Shown: positions 39,911-50,045 of the stretch, one piece after another
Position numbering within the stretch: the first letter of the stretch is position 1
How the letters are laid out: the number at the start of each line of letters is the position of its first letter
DNA from: Polynucleobacter meluiroseus
GTDB taxonomy: Bacteria > Pseudomonadota > Gammaproteobacteria > Burkholderiales > Burkholderiaceae
Length of the DNA: 57,305 nt
NCBI GenBank assembly: GCA_945879115.1
Contig: CAMDUR010000009.1
Location: 1-57,305, forward strand
Reading direction: 5' to 3'
Translations under genes and position numbers: made by a program
Notes under the pieces: generated by a model
Database searches by the model: none
Told to the model about the DNA's origin: nothing
What the model saw: only the letters and a program-made list of their open reading frames with translations

Positions 39911-40810
39911 TTGACATTTTTACCCAATAACGCAGTTTGGTTAAAGCAATCCTCAGAGCGGGTGGATCACGCCATCATTGATTCTCTGAAGAGTCTTAAT
40001 GTGCAGGCTGGCGATTTAAAAGAAGCTATGTATTACGCTGCCACTGGTGTCGGTAAAAGAATCCGACCCCTCTTGGTTTACGCTACAGCAAGCCTAGTGG
40101 GTAAGCCACTTGATCAAATTGCAGGCATTGATCAATGCGCAGTTGCGGTGGAGCTATTTCATACTTACTCGCTTGTTCACGATGACATGCCTTGTATGGA
40201 TGATGACGATATACGTCGTGGGCGTGCTACGGTTCATAAAGTCTATAGCGAATCTACTGCTTTGCTTGTCGGCGATGCACTACAAACCATGGCTTTTGGA
40301 TTGATTGCTGATAGCGCTCTTAGCGCCATTCAAAAAGTAAAAATCTTGTCTCTTTTAGCTAAAGCGGGTGGTCTTGAAGGGATGGCTGGTGGACAGGCTA
40401 TTGATTTGGCGAGTGTTGGTAAACCTCTTGAAAGAGCTTCCCTTGAAACCATGCACCGTATGAAGACGGGCGCATTACTTCGAAGTTCTGTACAGATGGG
40501 TGGCATTGCCGCAGATCTGAGCAATCAAGAACTGGCCAAACTCGATCAGTTTGGAAGCGCGCTAGGGTTATTGTTTCAGGTAGTTGACGATATATTGGAT
40601 GCTAGCTCTGATAGCCAAACTTTGGGTAAAACAGCTGGTAAGGATGCTGCAGCAAATAAACCAACATTTGTATCATTAATGGGTTTAACTTCAGCCAGGA
40701 GGCTTTCGGAGGAGTTATACGAGGAGGCTATAGCGTGTCTGAGCATTTGGGGTGAAAATGCTCAGTTACTAAAGTCGATTGCGGGTAAGGTATTGCACAG
40801 AGATAGTTAA
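39911..40810 (+). CDS. ispA: Farnesyl diphosphate synthase (geranyltranstransferase)
   Basis: Condenses IPP with DMAPP and GPP to give farnesyl diphosphate. Both aspartate-rich motifs are present: [14 protein letters not shown] near residue 96 and [20 protein letters not shown] near residue 225, with GVGKRIRP as the N-terminal phosphate-binding part. Translation starts at TTG 39911, with AAGG six nt ahead. It is 2 bases after xseB and overlaps dxs by 1 base (TAATG). 299 residues. Confidence 0.95.
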   Translation: MTFLPNNAVWLKQSSERVDHAIIDSLKSLNVQAGDLKEAMYYAATGVGKRIRPLLVYATASLVGKPLDQIAGIDQCAVAVELFHTYSLVHDDMPCMDDDDIRRGRATVHKVYSESTALLVGDALQTMAFGLIADSALSAIQKVKILSLLAKAGGLEGMAGGQAIDLASVGKPLERASLETMHRMKTGALLRSSVQMGGIAADLSNQELAKLDQFGSALGLLFQVVDDILDASSDSQTLGKTAGKDAAANKPTFVSLMGLTSARRLSEELYEEAIACLSIWGENAQLLKSIAGKVLHRDS

Positions 40811-42696
40811 TGACTGATTTATTAAAAACAATTAATTCGCCTAAAGATTTGCGCCTTCTAAGTCGTGACCAGTTGCCTGATGTTGCAGAAGAGTTGCGTG
40901 AGTTTTTACTTGATACAGTTTCTCAAACCGGCGGACACTTATCTTCTAATTTGGGTACTGTGGAGTTGGCAGTTGCTCTTCATTATGTTTTACAGACACC
41001 CTATGACCGCTTAGTTTGGGATGTGGGTCATCAAAGCTACCCACATAAAATTTTGACAGGTCGTCGTGATCGCATGGGAACGCTTCGCCAATACGGCGGC
41101 ATATCAGGTTTCCCGCGTCGTGATGAAAGTGAATACGACACATTTGGAACGGCGCATTCATCAACCAGTATTTCAGCAGCTATAGGCATGGCCTTAGGAG
41201 CTAAAGCTCAGGGCGAAAAAAGAGTGGCTGTTGCAGTGATTGGCGATGGCGCTATGACGGCTGGTATGGCATTTGAAGCATTAAACAACGGCGGCATTCA
41301 TAAAGATTTACCTTTAATTGTTGTTCTCAATGACAACGATATGTCGATTTCTCCAGCAGTTGGTGCTCTGAATCGCTATTTTGCTAGATTGATGAGTGGC
41401 CGCTTTTATGCAACAACTAAAAAAGGCTTGGATAGCGTTTTATCTATCGCACCACCCTTGCGTGAATTTGCTAAGCGCTTAGAAGAGCATGCAAAAGGCA
41501 TGGTCGTGCCATGCACTATTTTTGAAGAATTTGGTTTTAATTACATTGGCCCAATTGATGGACATGATTTAGATTCATTAGTGCCAACATTGGAAAACGT
41601 GCGCCGCCTTGCGCTAAATGGTGAGGGACCACAGTTCCTACATGTAGTGACTAAAAAAGGCCAAGGCTATAAGTTAGCCGAGGCTGATCCTATTCTGTAT
41701 CACGGACCTGGAAAGTTTGATCCAAGCCAAGGTATTGCTAAAGCCGCGGCAACTAAAAAGACCTTTACTCAAGTTTTTGGGGATTGGTTATGTGACATGG
41801 CTGCTGCCGATAAGCGCCTTGTAGGCATCACACCCGCAATGCGAGAAGGTTCTGGCATGGTGGAATTTGAAAGTCGTTTTCCGGATCGTTATTTTGATGT
41901 AGGCATTGCTGAACAGCATGCTGTTACCTTTGCGGGTGGAATGGCTTGTGAGGGTATGAAGCCAGTTGTGGCTATCTATTCAACCTTTTTGCAACGTGGC
42001 TATGATCAGCTAATTCATGACGTTGCCTTGCAAGATTTACCAGTTGTGTTTGCGCTTGATCGTTCTGGCTTAGTTGGAGCGGATGGTGCAACCCATGCTG
42101 GTGCCTATGACATTCCCTACATTCGTTGCATCCCGAATATGTTGTTGATGGCGCCAGCTGATGAAGCAGAATGCCGCGATCTATTAACAACGGCATTTAA
42201 GCAAGACCATCCAGCAGCTGTTCGCTACCCAAGAGGGGCGGGTGTCGGTGCATTGGTGAGTAAAGAATTAAAAACTTTGCCACTAGGTAAGGGGGAAATT
42301 CGAAGAAACACTCAAGGTCAAAAAAAGAAAAAAGTGGCGATATTGGCATTTGGTACTTTGCTATATCCAGCCTTGGAAGTTGCAAAGGAGTTTGATGCAA
42401 CTGTGGCAAATATGAGATTTATCAAACCATTGGATGTTGATTTGGTATGTTCATTAGCTAAAGATCATGATTTGATTGTGACGCTGGAAGAAGGAGCTAT
42501 TGGCGGTGGCGCAGGAAGTGCTTGTTTAGAAGCTCTTGCAGCAGCAGGCGTCCAAGTTCCATCACTGCTACTTGGCTTACCCGATCGTTTTGTAGATCAT
42601 GGTGATCATGCTTCACTCATGAAGGAATGTGGCCTATATGCAGCAGGTATTGCTCAGTCAATTAAAGCAAAGCTTGAGCAGTTAGATTCGAAGTAA
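40810..42696 (+). CDS. dxs: 1-deoxy-D-xylulose-5-phosphate synthase
   Basis: Thiamine-diphosphate enzyme joining pyruvate and glyceraldehyde-3-phosphate, the entry step of the MEP pathway. It shows [18 protein letters not shown] near residue 43, the ThDP/Mg motif [15 protein letters not shown] near residue 146, and the catalytic Glu in [13 protein letters not shown] near residue 365. 628 residues, standard length. Its ATG shares a base with the ispA stop. With ispA here and ispH at 13570 the window covers first, last and chain-extension steps of isoprenoid supply. Confidence 0.97.
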   Translation: MTDLLKTINSPKDLRLLSRDQLPDVAEELREFLLDTVSQTGGHLSSNLGTVELAVALHYVLQTPYDRLVWDVGHQSYPHKILTGRRDRMGTLRQYGGISGFPRRDESEYDTFGTAHSSTSISAAIGMALGAKAQGEKRVAVAVIGDGAMTAGMAFEALNNGGIHKDLPLIVVLNDNDMSISPAVGALNRYFARLMSGRFYATTKKGLDSVLSIAPPLREFAKRLEEHAKGMVVPCTIFEEFGFNYIGPIDGHDLDSLVPTLENVRRLALNGEGPQFLHVVTKKGQGYKLAEADPILYHGPGKFDPSQGIAKAAATKKTFTQVFGDWLCDMAAADKRLVGITPAMREGSGMVEFESRFPDRYFDVGIAEQHAVTFAGGMACEGMKPVVAIYSTFLQRGYDQLIHDVALQDLPVVFALDRSGLVGADGATHAGAYDIPYIRCIPNMLLMAPADEAECRDLLTTAFKQDHPAAVRYPRGAGVGALVSKELKTLPLGKGEIRRNTQGQKKKKVAILAFGTLLYPALEVAKEFDATVANMRFIKPLDVDLVCSLAKDHDLIVTLEEGAIGGGAGSACLEALAAAGVQVPSLLLGLPDRFVDHGDHASLMKECGLYAAGIAQSIKAKLEQLDSK

Positions 42697-42757
42697 TCAA
42701 ACTTTCATCAATTAACCCTAAAAAATAAACGGCTTCAAATTGCGGGACAATCAGTCA

Positions 42758-43585
42758 ATGAATACAACTATGACACCTTTAGAAACCTCAAACACCTGTG
42801 CAATGCCCGATGTGCAGTCATTTATTGACCAGCGCAATATAGTGATTGATCGCGTAGGTATTCGTGGGGTACGTCACCCGATTCAGGTAAAGACTGATGA
42901 TGGTGTTATGCCTAGCGTTGCTGTAATTGATTTGGATGTGACACTTCCGGCTGATCAAAAGGGGACGCACATGTCCCGTTTCATCGCCTTATTGCAAGAT
43001 CACAGCGCTTGCTTAGATGCGGAAGCTATGAAATTAATGACTAGCAAAATGCTTCCTTTACTAGAGGCGGATGCTGGTCAGATCTCCTTAAAGTACACCC
43101 ACTTTATTAATAAGACTGCTCCTGTATCAGGCGTGAAGAGTCTTTTGGATTACGACGTAACTTGGTTAGCTAGTGCCAAAAAAATTAAAAATGAAGTCCT
43201 GGTATCTCTTAGCCTTCAGGTAGTTGTTCCAGTCACTAGCTTGTGCCCATGCTCTAAGAAAATCTCCGAGTATGGTGCGCATAATCAGCGCTCTCATGTC
43301 ACGATAAAGGTTGAGTTGGCGCCAAGTTCTGATTTGAGTATTGAGAGTTTAGTTAAGATCGCTGAAGCCGAGGCCTCATGTGAGTTGTGGGGTCTTCTCA
43401 AGCGCCCTGACGAGAAATATGTCACTGAGCGTGCTTATGACAATCCTAAGTTTGTAGAGGATTTGGTGAGAGATGTGGCTGGGCGCCTAAAGAGCGATTC
43501 AAGAATCAAATCATTTGTGGTTGAAGCTGAGAACTTCGAGTCAATTCATAATCACAGCGCTTACGCTTTGATTCGATCAAAGTAA
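42758..43585 (+). CDS. folE2: GTP cyclohydrolase FolE2 (type IB)
   Basis: Makes dihydroneopterin triphosphate from GTP, the first step to folate, with a fold unrelated in sequence to FolE. RHPIQV near residue 36, HMSRFIALL near residue 73 and the metal/substrate cysteine region [21 protein letters not shown] near residue 158 are diagnostic. The type IB enzyme tolerates metals other than zinc and in some bacteria is used in zinc shortage; no Zur box is recognisable here. I start at ATG 42758 (275 residues), since the upstream TTG adds nothing conserved. Its 3' end overlaps tsaD by 9 bp on the opposite strand. Confidence 0.93.
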   Translation: MNTTMTPLETSNTCAMPDVQSFIDQRNIVIDRVGIRGVRHPIQVKTDDGVMPSVAVIDLDVTLPADQKGTHMSRFIALLQDHSACLDAEAMKLMTSKMLPLLEADAGQISLKYTHFINKTAPVSGVKSLLDYDVTWLASAKKIKNEVLVSLSLQVVVPVTSLCPCSKKISEYGAHNQRSHVTIKVELAPSSDLSIESLVKIAEAEASCELWGLLKRPDEKYVTERAYDNPKFVEDLVRDVAGRLKSDSRIKSFVVEAENFESIHNHSAYALIRSK

Positions 43586-44635
43586 TTCATCTAACGGCCA
43601 TCTTGGTCGAACATTAAATCCCCAATCCTTGCTTGCAAGTTGGGGATTTTTTTTAAGCCTCATTGCTCCAGCAAATGCAATCATCGCCCCGTTATCAGTG
43701 CAAAGGTGAAGTGGTGGGTAATGAACTGAGATACCCTCTTTTTCGCATGCATTGGCAAGAGCTTGGCGAAGTTGTTCATTTGCTCCTACGCCACCCGCCA
43801 CTACCAAGGTTTTCAGACCTGTTTTTTTAAGAGCATTGATTGATTTACTGACTAAAACCTCAACAATCGCATCAACAAACCCTCTGGCTATATTTGCATG
43901 TTCTGATTCTGAGAGTGAGCCATTAATTTGTATTTTTCTTACTTGGGTAAGAACGGACGTCTTGAGTCCCGCAAATGAAAAATCAAAATCGCCGGAATGT
44001 TTCATGGGTCTTGGGAATTGATAACTGCCTGCTTGTCCTAACTTCGCCAGTGCAGAAACAGCGGGGCCACCTGGATAACTTAAACCCAGTAATTTGGCAG
44101 TTTTATCGAAAGCCTCTCCAGCTGCATCATCTAAGGTTTCACCCAAGATAAGGTATTCACCAACGCCAGTGACTTCCATGAGTTGTGTATGGCCGCCAGA
44201 AACTAACAAAGCCACAAATGGAAACTGAATATTGGCATCATCTGCTAACAAAGGAGATAGCAGGTGCCCCTCTAGGTGATGAATACCTAAAACCGGTTTA
44301 TTCAGGGCTAAGGCTAACCCTTTAGCAACAGAGGCGCCAACTAAAAGCGCGCCTGCCAGACCGGGGCCTTGTGTAAAAGCAATGGCATCAATGTCATCAA
44401 GTCGGCTATTAGATTCTTTAAGTGTCTGATTTATAAGAGGTATTACTCTTTTAATATGATCTCTTGATGCAAGTTCTGGGACGACTCCGCCATAATCCAC
44501 ATGCATAGCGATCTGAGAATACAGTGCTTGGCCCAATAAGCCCTTACCCGCAGGCTCTCCGGCCTCCCATGGGGCAGTATCAACAATGGCAACGCCAGTT
44601 TCGTCACAAGAAGTTTCTATACCAAGTACTCGCAT
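43577..44635 (-). CDS. tsaD: tRNA N6-threonylcarbamoyladenosine transferase TsaD
   Basis: Transfers the threonylcarbamoyl group to A37 of ANN-decoding tRNAs, with TsaB and TsaE. The ASKHA fold is shown by [15 protein letters not shown] near the start, the iron/metal ligands in [11 protein letters not shown] near residue 112, [10 protein letters not shown] and the later [11 protein letters not shown] and [10 protein letters not shown]. Length 352 is typical. Its 3' end contains a hairpin terminator pointing the other way (43616-43654). It is divergent from rpsU, a conserved neighbour pairing. Confidence 0.97.
   Translation of the reverse strand: MRVLGIETSCDETGVAIVDTAPWEAGEPAGKGLLGQALYSQIAMHVDYGGVVPELASRDHIKRVIPLINQTLKESNSRLDDIDAIAFTQGPGLAGALLVGASVAKGLALALNKPVLGIHHLEGHLLSPLLADDANIQFPFVALLVSGGHTQLMEVTGVGEYLILGETLDDAAGEAFDKTAKLLGLSYPGGPAVSALAKLGQAGSYQFPRPMKHSGDFDFSFAGLKTSVLTQVRKIQINGSLSESEHANIARGFVDAIVEVLVSKSINALKKTGLKTLVVAGGVGANEQLRQALANACEKEGISVHYPPLHLCTDNGAMIAFAGAMRLKKNPQLASKDWGFNVRPRWPLDELL
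43616..43654 (+). terminator. Intrinsic terminator of folE2, inside the tsaD coding region
   Basis: AAATCCCCAA (43616-43625) pairs exactly with TTGGGGATTT (43640-43649). An inner CTTGC/GCAAG pair makes the hairpin longer, and eight T residues (43647-43654) follow on the plus strand. It lies about 30 bp past the folE2 stop, yet on the minus strand these bases encode tsaD residues such as the segment near ASKDWGFN. Confidence 0.8.
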
Positions 44636-44650
44636 GACTGTATTTTGCCG

Positions 44651-44659
44651 TGCTACAAT
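44651..44659 (+). promoter_or_regulatory. Extended -10 promoter of rpsU and the downstream cluster
   Basis: TGCTACAAT, with hexamer TACAAT at 44654-44659, lies 56 nt before the rpsU ATG. The same nonamer precedes rpmB. The leader that follows can fold TTTCTGA (44675-44681) with TCAGAAA (44690-44696). Confidence 0.5.
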
Positions 44660-44715
44660 CTCGTTTTACAGTTTTTTCTGACTTATTTTTCAGAAACTTT
44701 ATAGAGATCTACAGC

Positions 44716-44928
44716 ATGACAACTATCCGCCTACGCGAAAACGAACCATTTGAAGTAGCACTGCGCCGTTTCAAGCGCACAATTGAAAAAAACGGTCTTT
44801 TGACTGATTTGCGCGCTCGTGAGTTCTACGAAAAGCCAACGGCTGAGCGCAAGCGCTTAAAAGCCGCTGCTGCAAAACGCCATTACAAGCGTATTCGTAG
44901 TCAGATGTTGCCTAAGAAAATGTACTAA
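44716..44928 (+). CDS. rpsU: 30S ribosomal protein S21
   Basis: 70-residue basic protein of the small subunit, needed for efficient initiation. It begins [21 protein letters not shown] and ends in the basic [12 protein letters not shown] tail. First gene of the macromolecular-synthesis cluster rpsU-dnaG-rpoD, with yqeY inserted here. A terminator-like hairpin follows at 44967-45003 and probably limits read-through so S21 is made in excess over primase and sigma factor. Confidence 0.97.
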   Translation: MTTIRLRENEPFEVALRRFKRTIEKNGLLTDLRAREFYEKPTAERKRLKAAAAKRHYKRIRSQMLPKKMY

Positions 44929-44966
44929 TTCTTTCTCGGGCTGGATTTCTAGCCTTGGGATACGAC

Positions 44967-45003
44967 AAACCCACTGACGGTTATCCCGCAGTGGGTTTTT
45001 TTA
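44967..45003 (+). terminator. Attenuator-like terminator between rpsU and yqeY
   Basis: AAACCCACTG (44967-44976) pairs with CAGTGGGTTT (44989-44998), followed by seven or more T. An overlapping alternative pairing exists: GGGATA (44957-44962) with TATCCC (44982-44987). That could compete with the terminator. Confidence 0.85.
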
Positions 45004-45017
45004 TTTGAGGAGTGAAT

Positions 45018-45464
45018 ATGAGCTTAAAAGAACAAATTATTGAAGATATGAAAAATGCCATGCGTGCTAAAGATGCTGGGCGCCTTGGAACGATTCGCTT
45101 ATTACTAGCAGCGATCAAACAAAAAGAAGTCGACGAGCGCATTGAGTTAGATGACGTGATGGTGATAGCCATCACTGAAAAGCTTATTAAGCAACGCAAA
45201 GATTCTATTTCTCAATTTGAAGCGGCAAAACGCGATGACTTGGTGGCAATTGAACAAGCAGAATTAATTATTTTGCAGGCTTACATGCCTGCACAAATGT
45301 CAGAAGCAGAAGTCAGTGCTACTGTAGCAAAAGTTGTCCAAGAATTAGGTGCAACAGGCCCTCAGGATATGGGTAAGGTCATGGGAGCTGTTAAAGCTTT
45401 ATTGGCTGGTAAAGCTGATATGGGAACGGTATCTACACAAGTTAAGGCTGCTCTGACAAAATAA
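45018..45464 (+). CDS. GatB/YqeY domain-containing protein
   Basis: A 148-residue protein made solely of the GatB/YqeY tRNA-binding-like domain, with MSLKEQIIEDMKNAMRAKDAGRLGTIR at the start, RKDSISQFEAAKRDDLV in the middle and GKVMGAVKALLAGKADMGTVS at the end. The stand-alone protein is widespread between rpsU and dnaG, but its function is not established; no amidotransferase partner is present. GAGGAG lies 5 nt before the ATG at 45018, which decides the start over the GTG at 45012. Confidence 0.9.
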   Translation: MSLKEQIIEDMKNAMRAKDAGRLGTIRLLLAAIKQKEVDERIELDDVMVIAITEKLIKQRKDSISQFEAAKRDDLVAIEQAELIILQAYMPAQMSEAEVSATVAKVVQELGATGPQDMGKVMGAVKALLAGKADMGTVSTQVKAALTK

Positions 45465-45521
45465 GACAAATTAACTTCATACAAGATAACACCAGACACC
45501 ACCAGTTACTATTTAAAGACC

Positions 45522-47375
45522 ATGATCCCTCAGTCATTTATTGCTGATTTATTAAATCGCGTCGATATCGTCGAAGTGGTGGGGCGTCATGTCACTCTAA
45601 AAAAAGCCGGCGCTAACTATCAAGGGCTTTGTCCTTTTCATAACGAAAAGTCACCATCTTTTAGTGTATCTCCAACTAAACAGTTTTATCACTGCTTTGG
45701 TTGTAGTGCTCACGGCTCTGCTATTAGTTTTATGATGGAGCATTCTGGTTTAACTTATGTTGATGCCATTGAAGAGTTAGCCAGGTCAGCAGGACTAACT
45801 GTGCCACGTGAAGAGCGTCGCCCACAAGACTTAGAAAAACAAAAGCAAGCTCTTGCACTCAGTGAAGTCATGGGGCCTGCAGCTGATTGGTACAAGCAGC
45901 AACTTAAAGGCGCAACTAAAGCGGTCGACTATTTAAAGCGTCGCGGCTTGAGTGGAGAAATTGCAAAGCGTTTTGGTATTGGATATGCTCCAGATTCTTG
46001 GCAGGGCTTGGAGGCTGTCTTTGGTACCTACGGTGAAGACACTCTTGCAAATACATTGGTTGAAGCTGGCTTGGTGATTCAGTCAGAGTCTAAAAGATAT
46101 GATCGCTTTCGTGATCGAATCATGTTTCCGATTCGTAATCCCAAAGGACAAGTCATTGCGTTTGGCGGCAGGATCTTAGATACGGGCGAGCCTAAATATT
46201 TAAATTCTCCAGAGACGCCATTATTTTCAAAAGGTAATACTCTCTATGGTTTGTTTGAAGCACGACAAGCTATCAGAGATAAAGGCTACGTCATCGTCTG
46301 TGAGGGTTATATGGATGTGGTGGCGCTAGCGCAGTTGGGTTTTGCTAATGGCGTTGCTACTTTAGGAACAGCTTGCACTTCGAATCATGTGCGCTCTTTA
46401 ATGCGCCAATCTGATCGAATCGTATTTTCATTTGATGGCGATGCAGCAGGTCAACGTGCTGCAAAGCGAGCCTTAGAGGCTTGCCTACCCATGATGGCTG
46501 ATGATAAAGAAGTTAAATTTTTATTTTTGCCAGAAGAACATGATCCAGACAGTTTTATTAGAGAAAAAGGTACCGATGCATTTGAGCAAGCTATCAGCCA
46601 AGCCATGCCGTTATCTTCTTTCTTTATTAATGTAGCTAATGAGGGACATGACTGGAACACACCTGAAGGGCGTGCTCAGACTCAACATTCTGCGAAGCCT
46701 ATGTTGCTGGCTATGCCAGCAATTGCCTTAAGAGCGCAGCTCGTACGTGAGTTAGCTCAAAAAATTGGTATTACACCAGCTGAGCTTGAAAGCTTTTGTG
46801 GGCTTAAATCAATGGTTGATAATCGCCCAGCGCCCACCATGGTGAGCCAGTCTTCTGAAGGGTATATGCAATCAGCGACTAATTCCAACGGTAAAAAAAC
46901 CTGGAATAAAAAATCAACAATACCTAAAGGCCCTCCACCCACTGCGCCAACAGACTTGGCTGAACAAATTCTTAGAATTCTTTTGCAATATCCTCTTTTA
47001 GCGAGAGAGTTGAACGTAGAGCACAAGCGTTTAATTTTGGCTTCAGCTAAAAAGCGCTCTGATAAAGCCATGCATTTAATGGAGGATCTCATCCAACAAT
47101 GTGAGGCTATGCCACCAAATGTTGGTTTTGCTGTATTTCAGGAGCAATTGGAGAAGACAGCTCTAGCTAAATCTTATGCAATCCTTCGAGAAAGAATTAT
47201 GAGTACTGAGTTGACTGAGGATGTTGCCAAAGAAGACTTTGAGGGGACCATTAAAAAACTAGAGCAACTTGATCTAAAGGATCAAATGACAGAAATTGCA
47301 GCGCGCATATCCAGTGGCCAGGCGGAAGATGTCGATAAAGCTCTATATCGTCAATTAATGGCAAAACTTAAATAA
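45522..47375 (+). CDS. dnaG: DNA primase
   Basis: Synthesises RNA primers at the replication fork. The N-terminal zinc finger is visible (CPFHNEKSPSFSVSPTKQ, then YHCFGC, residues about 40-62). The catalytic core has the TOPRIM motif VCEGYMDVVALAQLG near residue 259 and DRIVFSFDGDAAGQRAA near residue 305. The C-terminal region that binds DnaB follows a low-complexity linker near residue 440. 617 residues, standard length. It is preceded by yqeY and followed, after about 115 bp with an internal promoter, by rpoD. Confidence 0.96.
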   Translation: MIPQSFIADLLNRVDIVEVVGRHVTLKKAGANYQGLCPFHNEKSPSFSVSPTKQFYHCFGCSAHGSAISFMMEHSGLTYVDAIEELARSAGLTVPREERRPQDLEKQKQALALSEVMGPAADWYKQQLKGATKAVDYLKRRGLSGEIAKRFGIGYAPDSWQGLEAVFGTYGEDTLANTLVEAGLVIQSESKRYDRFRDRIMFPIRNPKGQVIAFGGRILDTGEPKYLNSPETPLFSKGNTLYGLFEARQAIRDKGYVIVCEGYMDVVALAQLGFANGVATLGTACTSNHVRSLMRQSDRIVFSFDGDAAGQRAAKRALEACLPMMADDKEVKFLFLPEEHDPDSFIREKGTDAFEQAISQAMPLSSFFINVANEGHDWNTPEGRAQTQHSAKPMLLAMPAIALRAQLVRELAQKIGITPAELESFCGLKSMVDNRPAPTMVSQSSEGYMQSATNSNGKKTWNKKSTIPKGPPPTAPTDLAEQILRILLQYPLLARELNVEHKRLILASAKKRSDKAMHLMEDLIQQCEAMPPNVGFAVFQEQLEKTALAKSYAILRERIMSTELTEDVAKEDFEGTIKKLEQLDLKDQMTEIAARISSGQAEDVDKALYRQLMAKLK

Positions 47376-47400
47376 TCTGGAAAAACCACAGTTCACCGAC

Positions 47401-47406
47401 TATAAT
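47401..47406 (+). promoter_or_regulatory. Internal -10 box upstream of rpoD
   Basis: A consensus TATAAT between dnaG and rpoD. A weak -35 (CTGGAA, 47377-47382) sits 18 bp upstream. An rpoD-specific promoter inside the cluster is common in this operon family. Confidence 0.5.
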
Positions 47407-47491
47407 TGAGGGTTTTCGAATTTCCAATAAAATTCAATAAGTTAGCAGTTCTGTAACTTCTTAGCCCTTAAAGTGAGTGAGTACTAACATT

Positions 47492-50038
47492 ATGCCAGCA
47501 ACTAAAACCAAAAAACCCATTTCCAAGGCGGTAGTTAAAAAGCCTGCCCCTAAGAAAGCTCAAGCTAAGCCAGTCAAGAAAGTTGCACCCGCTGCTAAAA
47601 AGGCTGTGGCCAAAAAGCCAGTGGCTAAAACACAAGTTAAAACATCACCTAAGGCCCCAGCTAAGAAAGTTGCTAAGCCTGCAGCAAAGGTGGCTAAAAA
47701 ACCAGCTCCAGCAGCTAAGAAACCTTTGGCAAAGAAGCCCGCAGCGAAAGCATCTGCCAAAGCTCCAGCTAAATCAGTAAAAAAACCAGCGCCTGTTGCA
47801 AAAAAGCCGGTAGCTAAAGCACCTGCCAAAGCTCCAGCTAAATCAGTAAAAAAACCAGCGCCTGTTGCCAAGAAATTAGCAACTAAGGCCGTCAAGCTTC
47901 CGGTAAAACCAGTCAAAGCTGAAAAGCCAGTCAAAGAGGTCAAATTAACTGCTAAAGAGATTAAAGCAGCCAAAAAAGCAAAAGAAGCTGAAGAGCTCGC
48001 AGCAAATCCAACTGGAGAACTTGCTGAGCAACCGAAGAAAACACGCGGTCGTAAACCAAAGCCAGTTGAGCCAGTTGATCCAAACGTAGACAACCGTACA
48101 GATCGACAAAAAGCGCGTGATCGTAAAGCTAAAGAAAAAGCATTGTTGCAAGAGTTCAATGCACAAAAACTTGGTAGTGAAGAGCAACAAGAATTAAGAC
48201 GTGCCCGCTTGAAGCATTTGATCAAGATGGGCAAGTCTCGTGGTTATCTAACTCATGGTGAAATCAATGACGTCATGTCAGATGAAATCTCTGATTCTGA
48301 TTCATTAGATACATTGATTAGTTTATTAAGTGATATCAATATTACTGTTTACGAACAAGCCCCTGATGCTGAAACATTGTTGTTAAATGAGAATGCTCCT
48401 ACAGCAACTACTGAAGAAGAAGCGGAAGAAGAGGCAGAGGCAGCTCTATCAACAGTTGATTCTGAATTCGGTAGAACAACTGACCCAGTGCGTATGTACA
48501 TGCGCGAAATGGGTACGGTTGATCTATTGACTCGTGAAGGTGAAATTGTTATTGCCAAGAAGATCGAAGCTGGCCTCAAAGAAATGGTGATGTCTTTATC
48601 AGCTTGCCCTGTAACAATTATTGAAATTCTTAATATTGTTACAAAAATTGAAGAAGGAACTATGGAGATCGACGAGTTTGTCGATGGCTTGGTAGATCCG
48701 AATGCTGTAGATATTCCAATGACCGCAATTGAGGAAGAAGAAGATCTTGACGAAGAAGCTGGTGAAGAAGGTGAAGATGAAGGTGGCGGTGGTGGCGGTA
48801 ATACGGCATCAGCTAAACAATTAGAGGAGTTAAAACAACTTTCTTTAGTCAAATTTGCAATCATCCGCACACAGTTTGACAAAATGCGCAAAGCTCTCGA
48901 AAAAGAGGGCTATAACTCACCGGGTTACAAAAAAGCACAAGAAAATATTCGTAATGAATTAATGGGCTTCCGCCTAACTGCGAAATCGGTTGAAAAACTT
49001 TGTGACACCATGCGTAAGCAGGTAGATCAAGTTTGGGCATTAGAGCGTGGCTTAGTTCGTATTCTTGTAGATAAAGTAGGTGTACCTCGCGGAGAAGTGT
49101 TGGCGGCCTTACCAAAGAATGCTTTGAATTTAAAGTGGACGTCATTACTCTTAAAAGATAGTAAATCTTACTCAGGCATCTTGGAGCGTAACGTTCCTGC
49201 TGTTCAAGAAATGCAGCAGAAATTAATTGATATTCAAACAAACGTTGTATTGCCACTTCCAGAATTAAAAGAAGTGCACAAGATGATGAACGACGGTGAA
49301 AAGCGCGCACGTGCTGCTAAACGCGAAATGACTGTTGCCAACTTACGTTTGGTTATCTCAATTGCTAAAAAATACACCAACCGTGGTTTGCAATTCTTGG
49401 ATCTGATCCAAGAGGGCAATATTGGTTTGATGAAAGCCGTTGATAAGTTTGAATACCGTCGTGGTTATAAGTTCTCTACATATGCAACATGGTGGATTCG
49501 TCAGGCTATTACGCGTTCAATCGCAGACCAGGCCCGTACGATCCGTATTCCAGTTCATATGATTGAAACAATCAATAAGATGAACCGTATTAGCCGTCAA
49601 ATCTTGCAAGAAACTGGTTCCGAGCCAGATGCAGCAACTCTTGCAGCTAAGATGGAGATTCCTGAAGATAAGATTCGCAAGATCATGAAGATTGCTAAAG
49701 AGCCTATCTCCATGGAAACACCGATTGGTGACGATGCAGATTCTAATTTGGGCGACTTCATTGAAGACACTAATACATTAGCTCCACAAGAAGCTGCTTT
49801 ACATGACTCTATGCGTGATGTTGTTAAAGATATTCTTGACTCATTAACGCCTCGTGAAGCTAAAGTGCTTCGTATGCGTTTTGGTATTGAAATGAGTACT
49901 GATCACACATTAGAAGAAGTAGGTAAGCAATTTGATGTAACGCGTGAGCGCATTCGTCAAATAGAAGCCAAAGCTTTGCGTAAAATGCGTCATCCAAGTA
50001 GAAGCGACAAACTTAAGAGCTTCTTAGAGGAAGATTAA
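47492..50038 (+). CDS. rpoD: RNA polymerase primary sigma factor, sigma-70
   Basis: Housekeeping sigma factor of 848 residues, much longer than E. coli RpoD (613). The conserved core is intact: region 1.1 (about 225-300), region 1.2 [11 protein letters not shown] (near 333), region 2 [20 protein letters not shown] (near 637) with [14 protein letters not shown], and region 4 [17 protein letters not shown] (near 818). The extra length is an N-terminal Ala/Lys/Pro-rich tail (about residues 1-155) and an acidic stretch plus six glycines (near 435). I use the ATG at 47492; a GTG five codons earlier (47477) is possible. Last protein gene of the cluster, followed by a tRNA. Confidence 0.96.
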   Translation: MPATKTKKPISKAVVKKPAPKKAQAKPVKKVAPAAKKAVAKKPVAKTQVKTSPKAPAKKVAKPAAKVAKKPAPAAKKPLAKKPAAKASAKAPAKSVKKPAPVAKKPVAKAPAKAPAKSVKKPAPVAKKLATKAVKLPVKPVKAEKPVKEVKLTAKEIKAAKKAKEAEELAANPTGELAEQPKKTRGRKPKPVEPVDPNVDNRTDRQKARDRKAKEKALLQEFNAQKLGSEEQQELRRARLKHLIKMGKSRGYLTHGEINDVMSDEISDSDSLDTLISLLSDINITVYEQAPDAETLLLNENAPTATTEEEAEEEAEAALSTVDSEFGRTTDPVRMYMREMGTVDLLTREGEIVIAKKIEAGLKEMVMSLSACPVTIIEILNIVTKIEEGTMEIDEFVDGLVDPNAVDIPMTAIEEEEDLDEEAGEEGEDEGGGGGGNTASAKQLEELKQLSLVKFAIIRTQFDKMRKALEKEGYNSPGYKKAQENIRNELMGFRLTAKSVEKLCDTMRKQVDQVWALERGLVRILVDKVGVPRGEVLAALPKNALNLKWTSLLLKDSKSYSGILERNVPAVQEMQQKLIDIQTNVVLPLPELKEVHKMMNDGEKRARAAKREMTVANLRLVISIAKKYTNRGLQFLDLIQEGNIGLMKAVDKFEYRRGYKFSTYATWWIRQAITRSIADQARTIRIPVHMIETINKMNRISRQILQETGSEPDAATLAAKMEIPEDKIRKIMKIAKEPISMETPIGDDADSNLGDFIEDTNTLAPQEAALHDSMRDVVKDILDSLTPREAKVLRMRFGIEMSTDHTLEEVGKQFDVTRERIRQIEAKALRKMRHPSRSDKLKSFLEED
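47754..47868. repeat. rpoD: 46-bp exact direct repeat, 69-bp period, in the rpoD tail
   Basis: Bases 47754-47799 recur without change at 47823-47868, including synonymous positions. The period is 69 bp (23 codons), so the repeat preserves frame. It encodes the Ala-Lys-Pro-rich segment around [12 protein letters not shown]. Exact identity at the DNA level points to recent slippage or duplication. Confidence 0.85.
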
Positions 50039-50045
50039 TCCTTAC

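Noticed and set aside
47754..47868. Possible CRISPR-like repeat array
   Set aside because: Only two copies, in frame, within a coding region of low complexity; no spacers of uniform size and no cas genes.
47560..48234. Ala/Phe-rich open frame on the minus strand inside rpoD
   Set aside because: It is the mirror of the Ala-Lys-Pro repeat tail; its regular composition is a by-product of the repeats in the real gene.
48349..49310. Further minus-strand open frames in rpoD
   Set aside because: They lie opposite the conserved sigma regions and the acidic/glycine stretch, with Ser-rich, low-complexity translations typical of antisense shadows.
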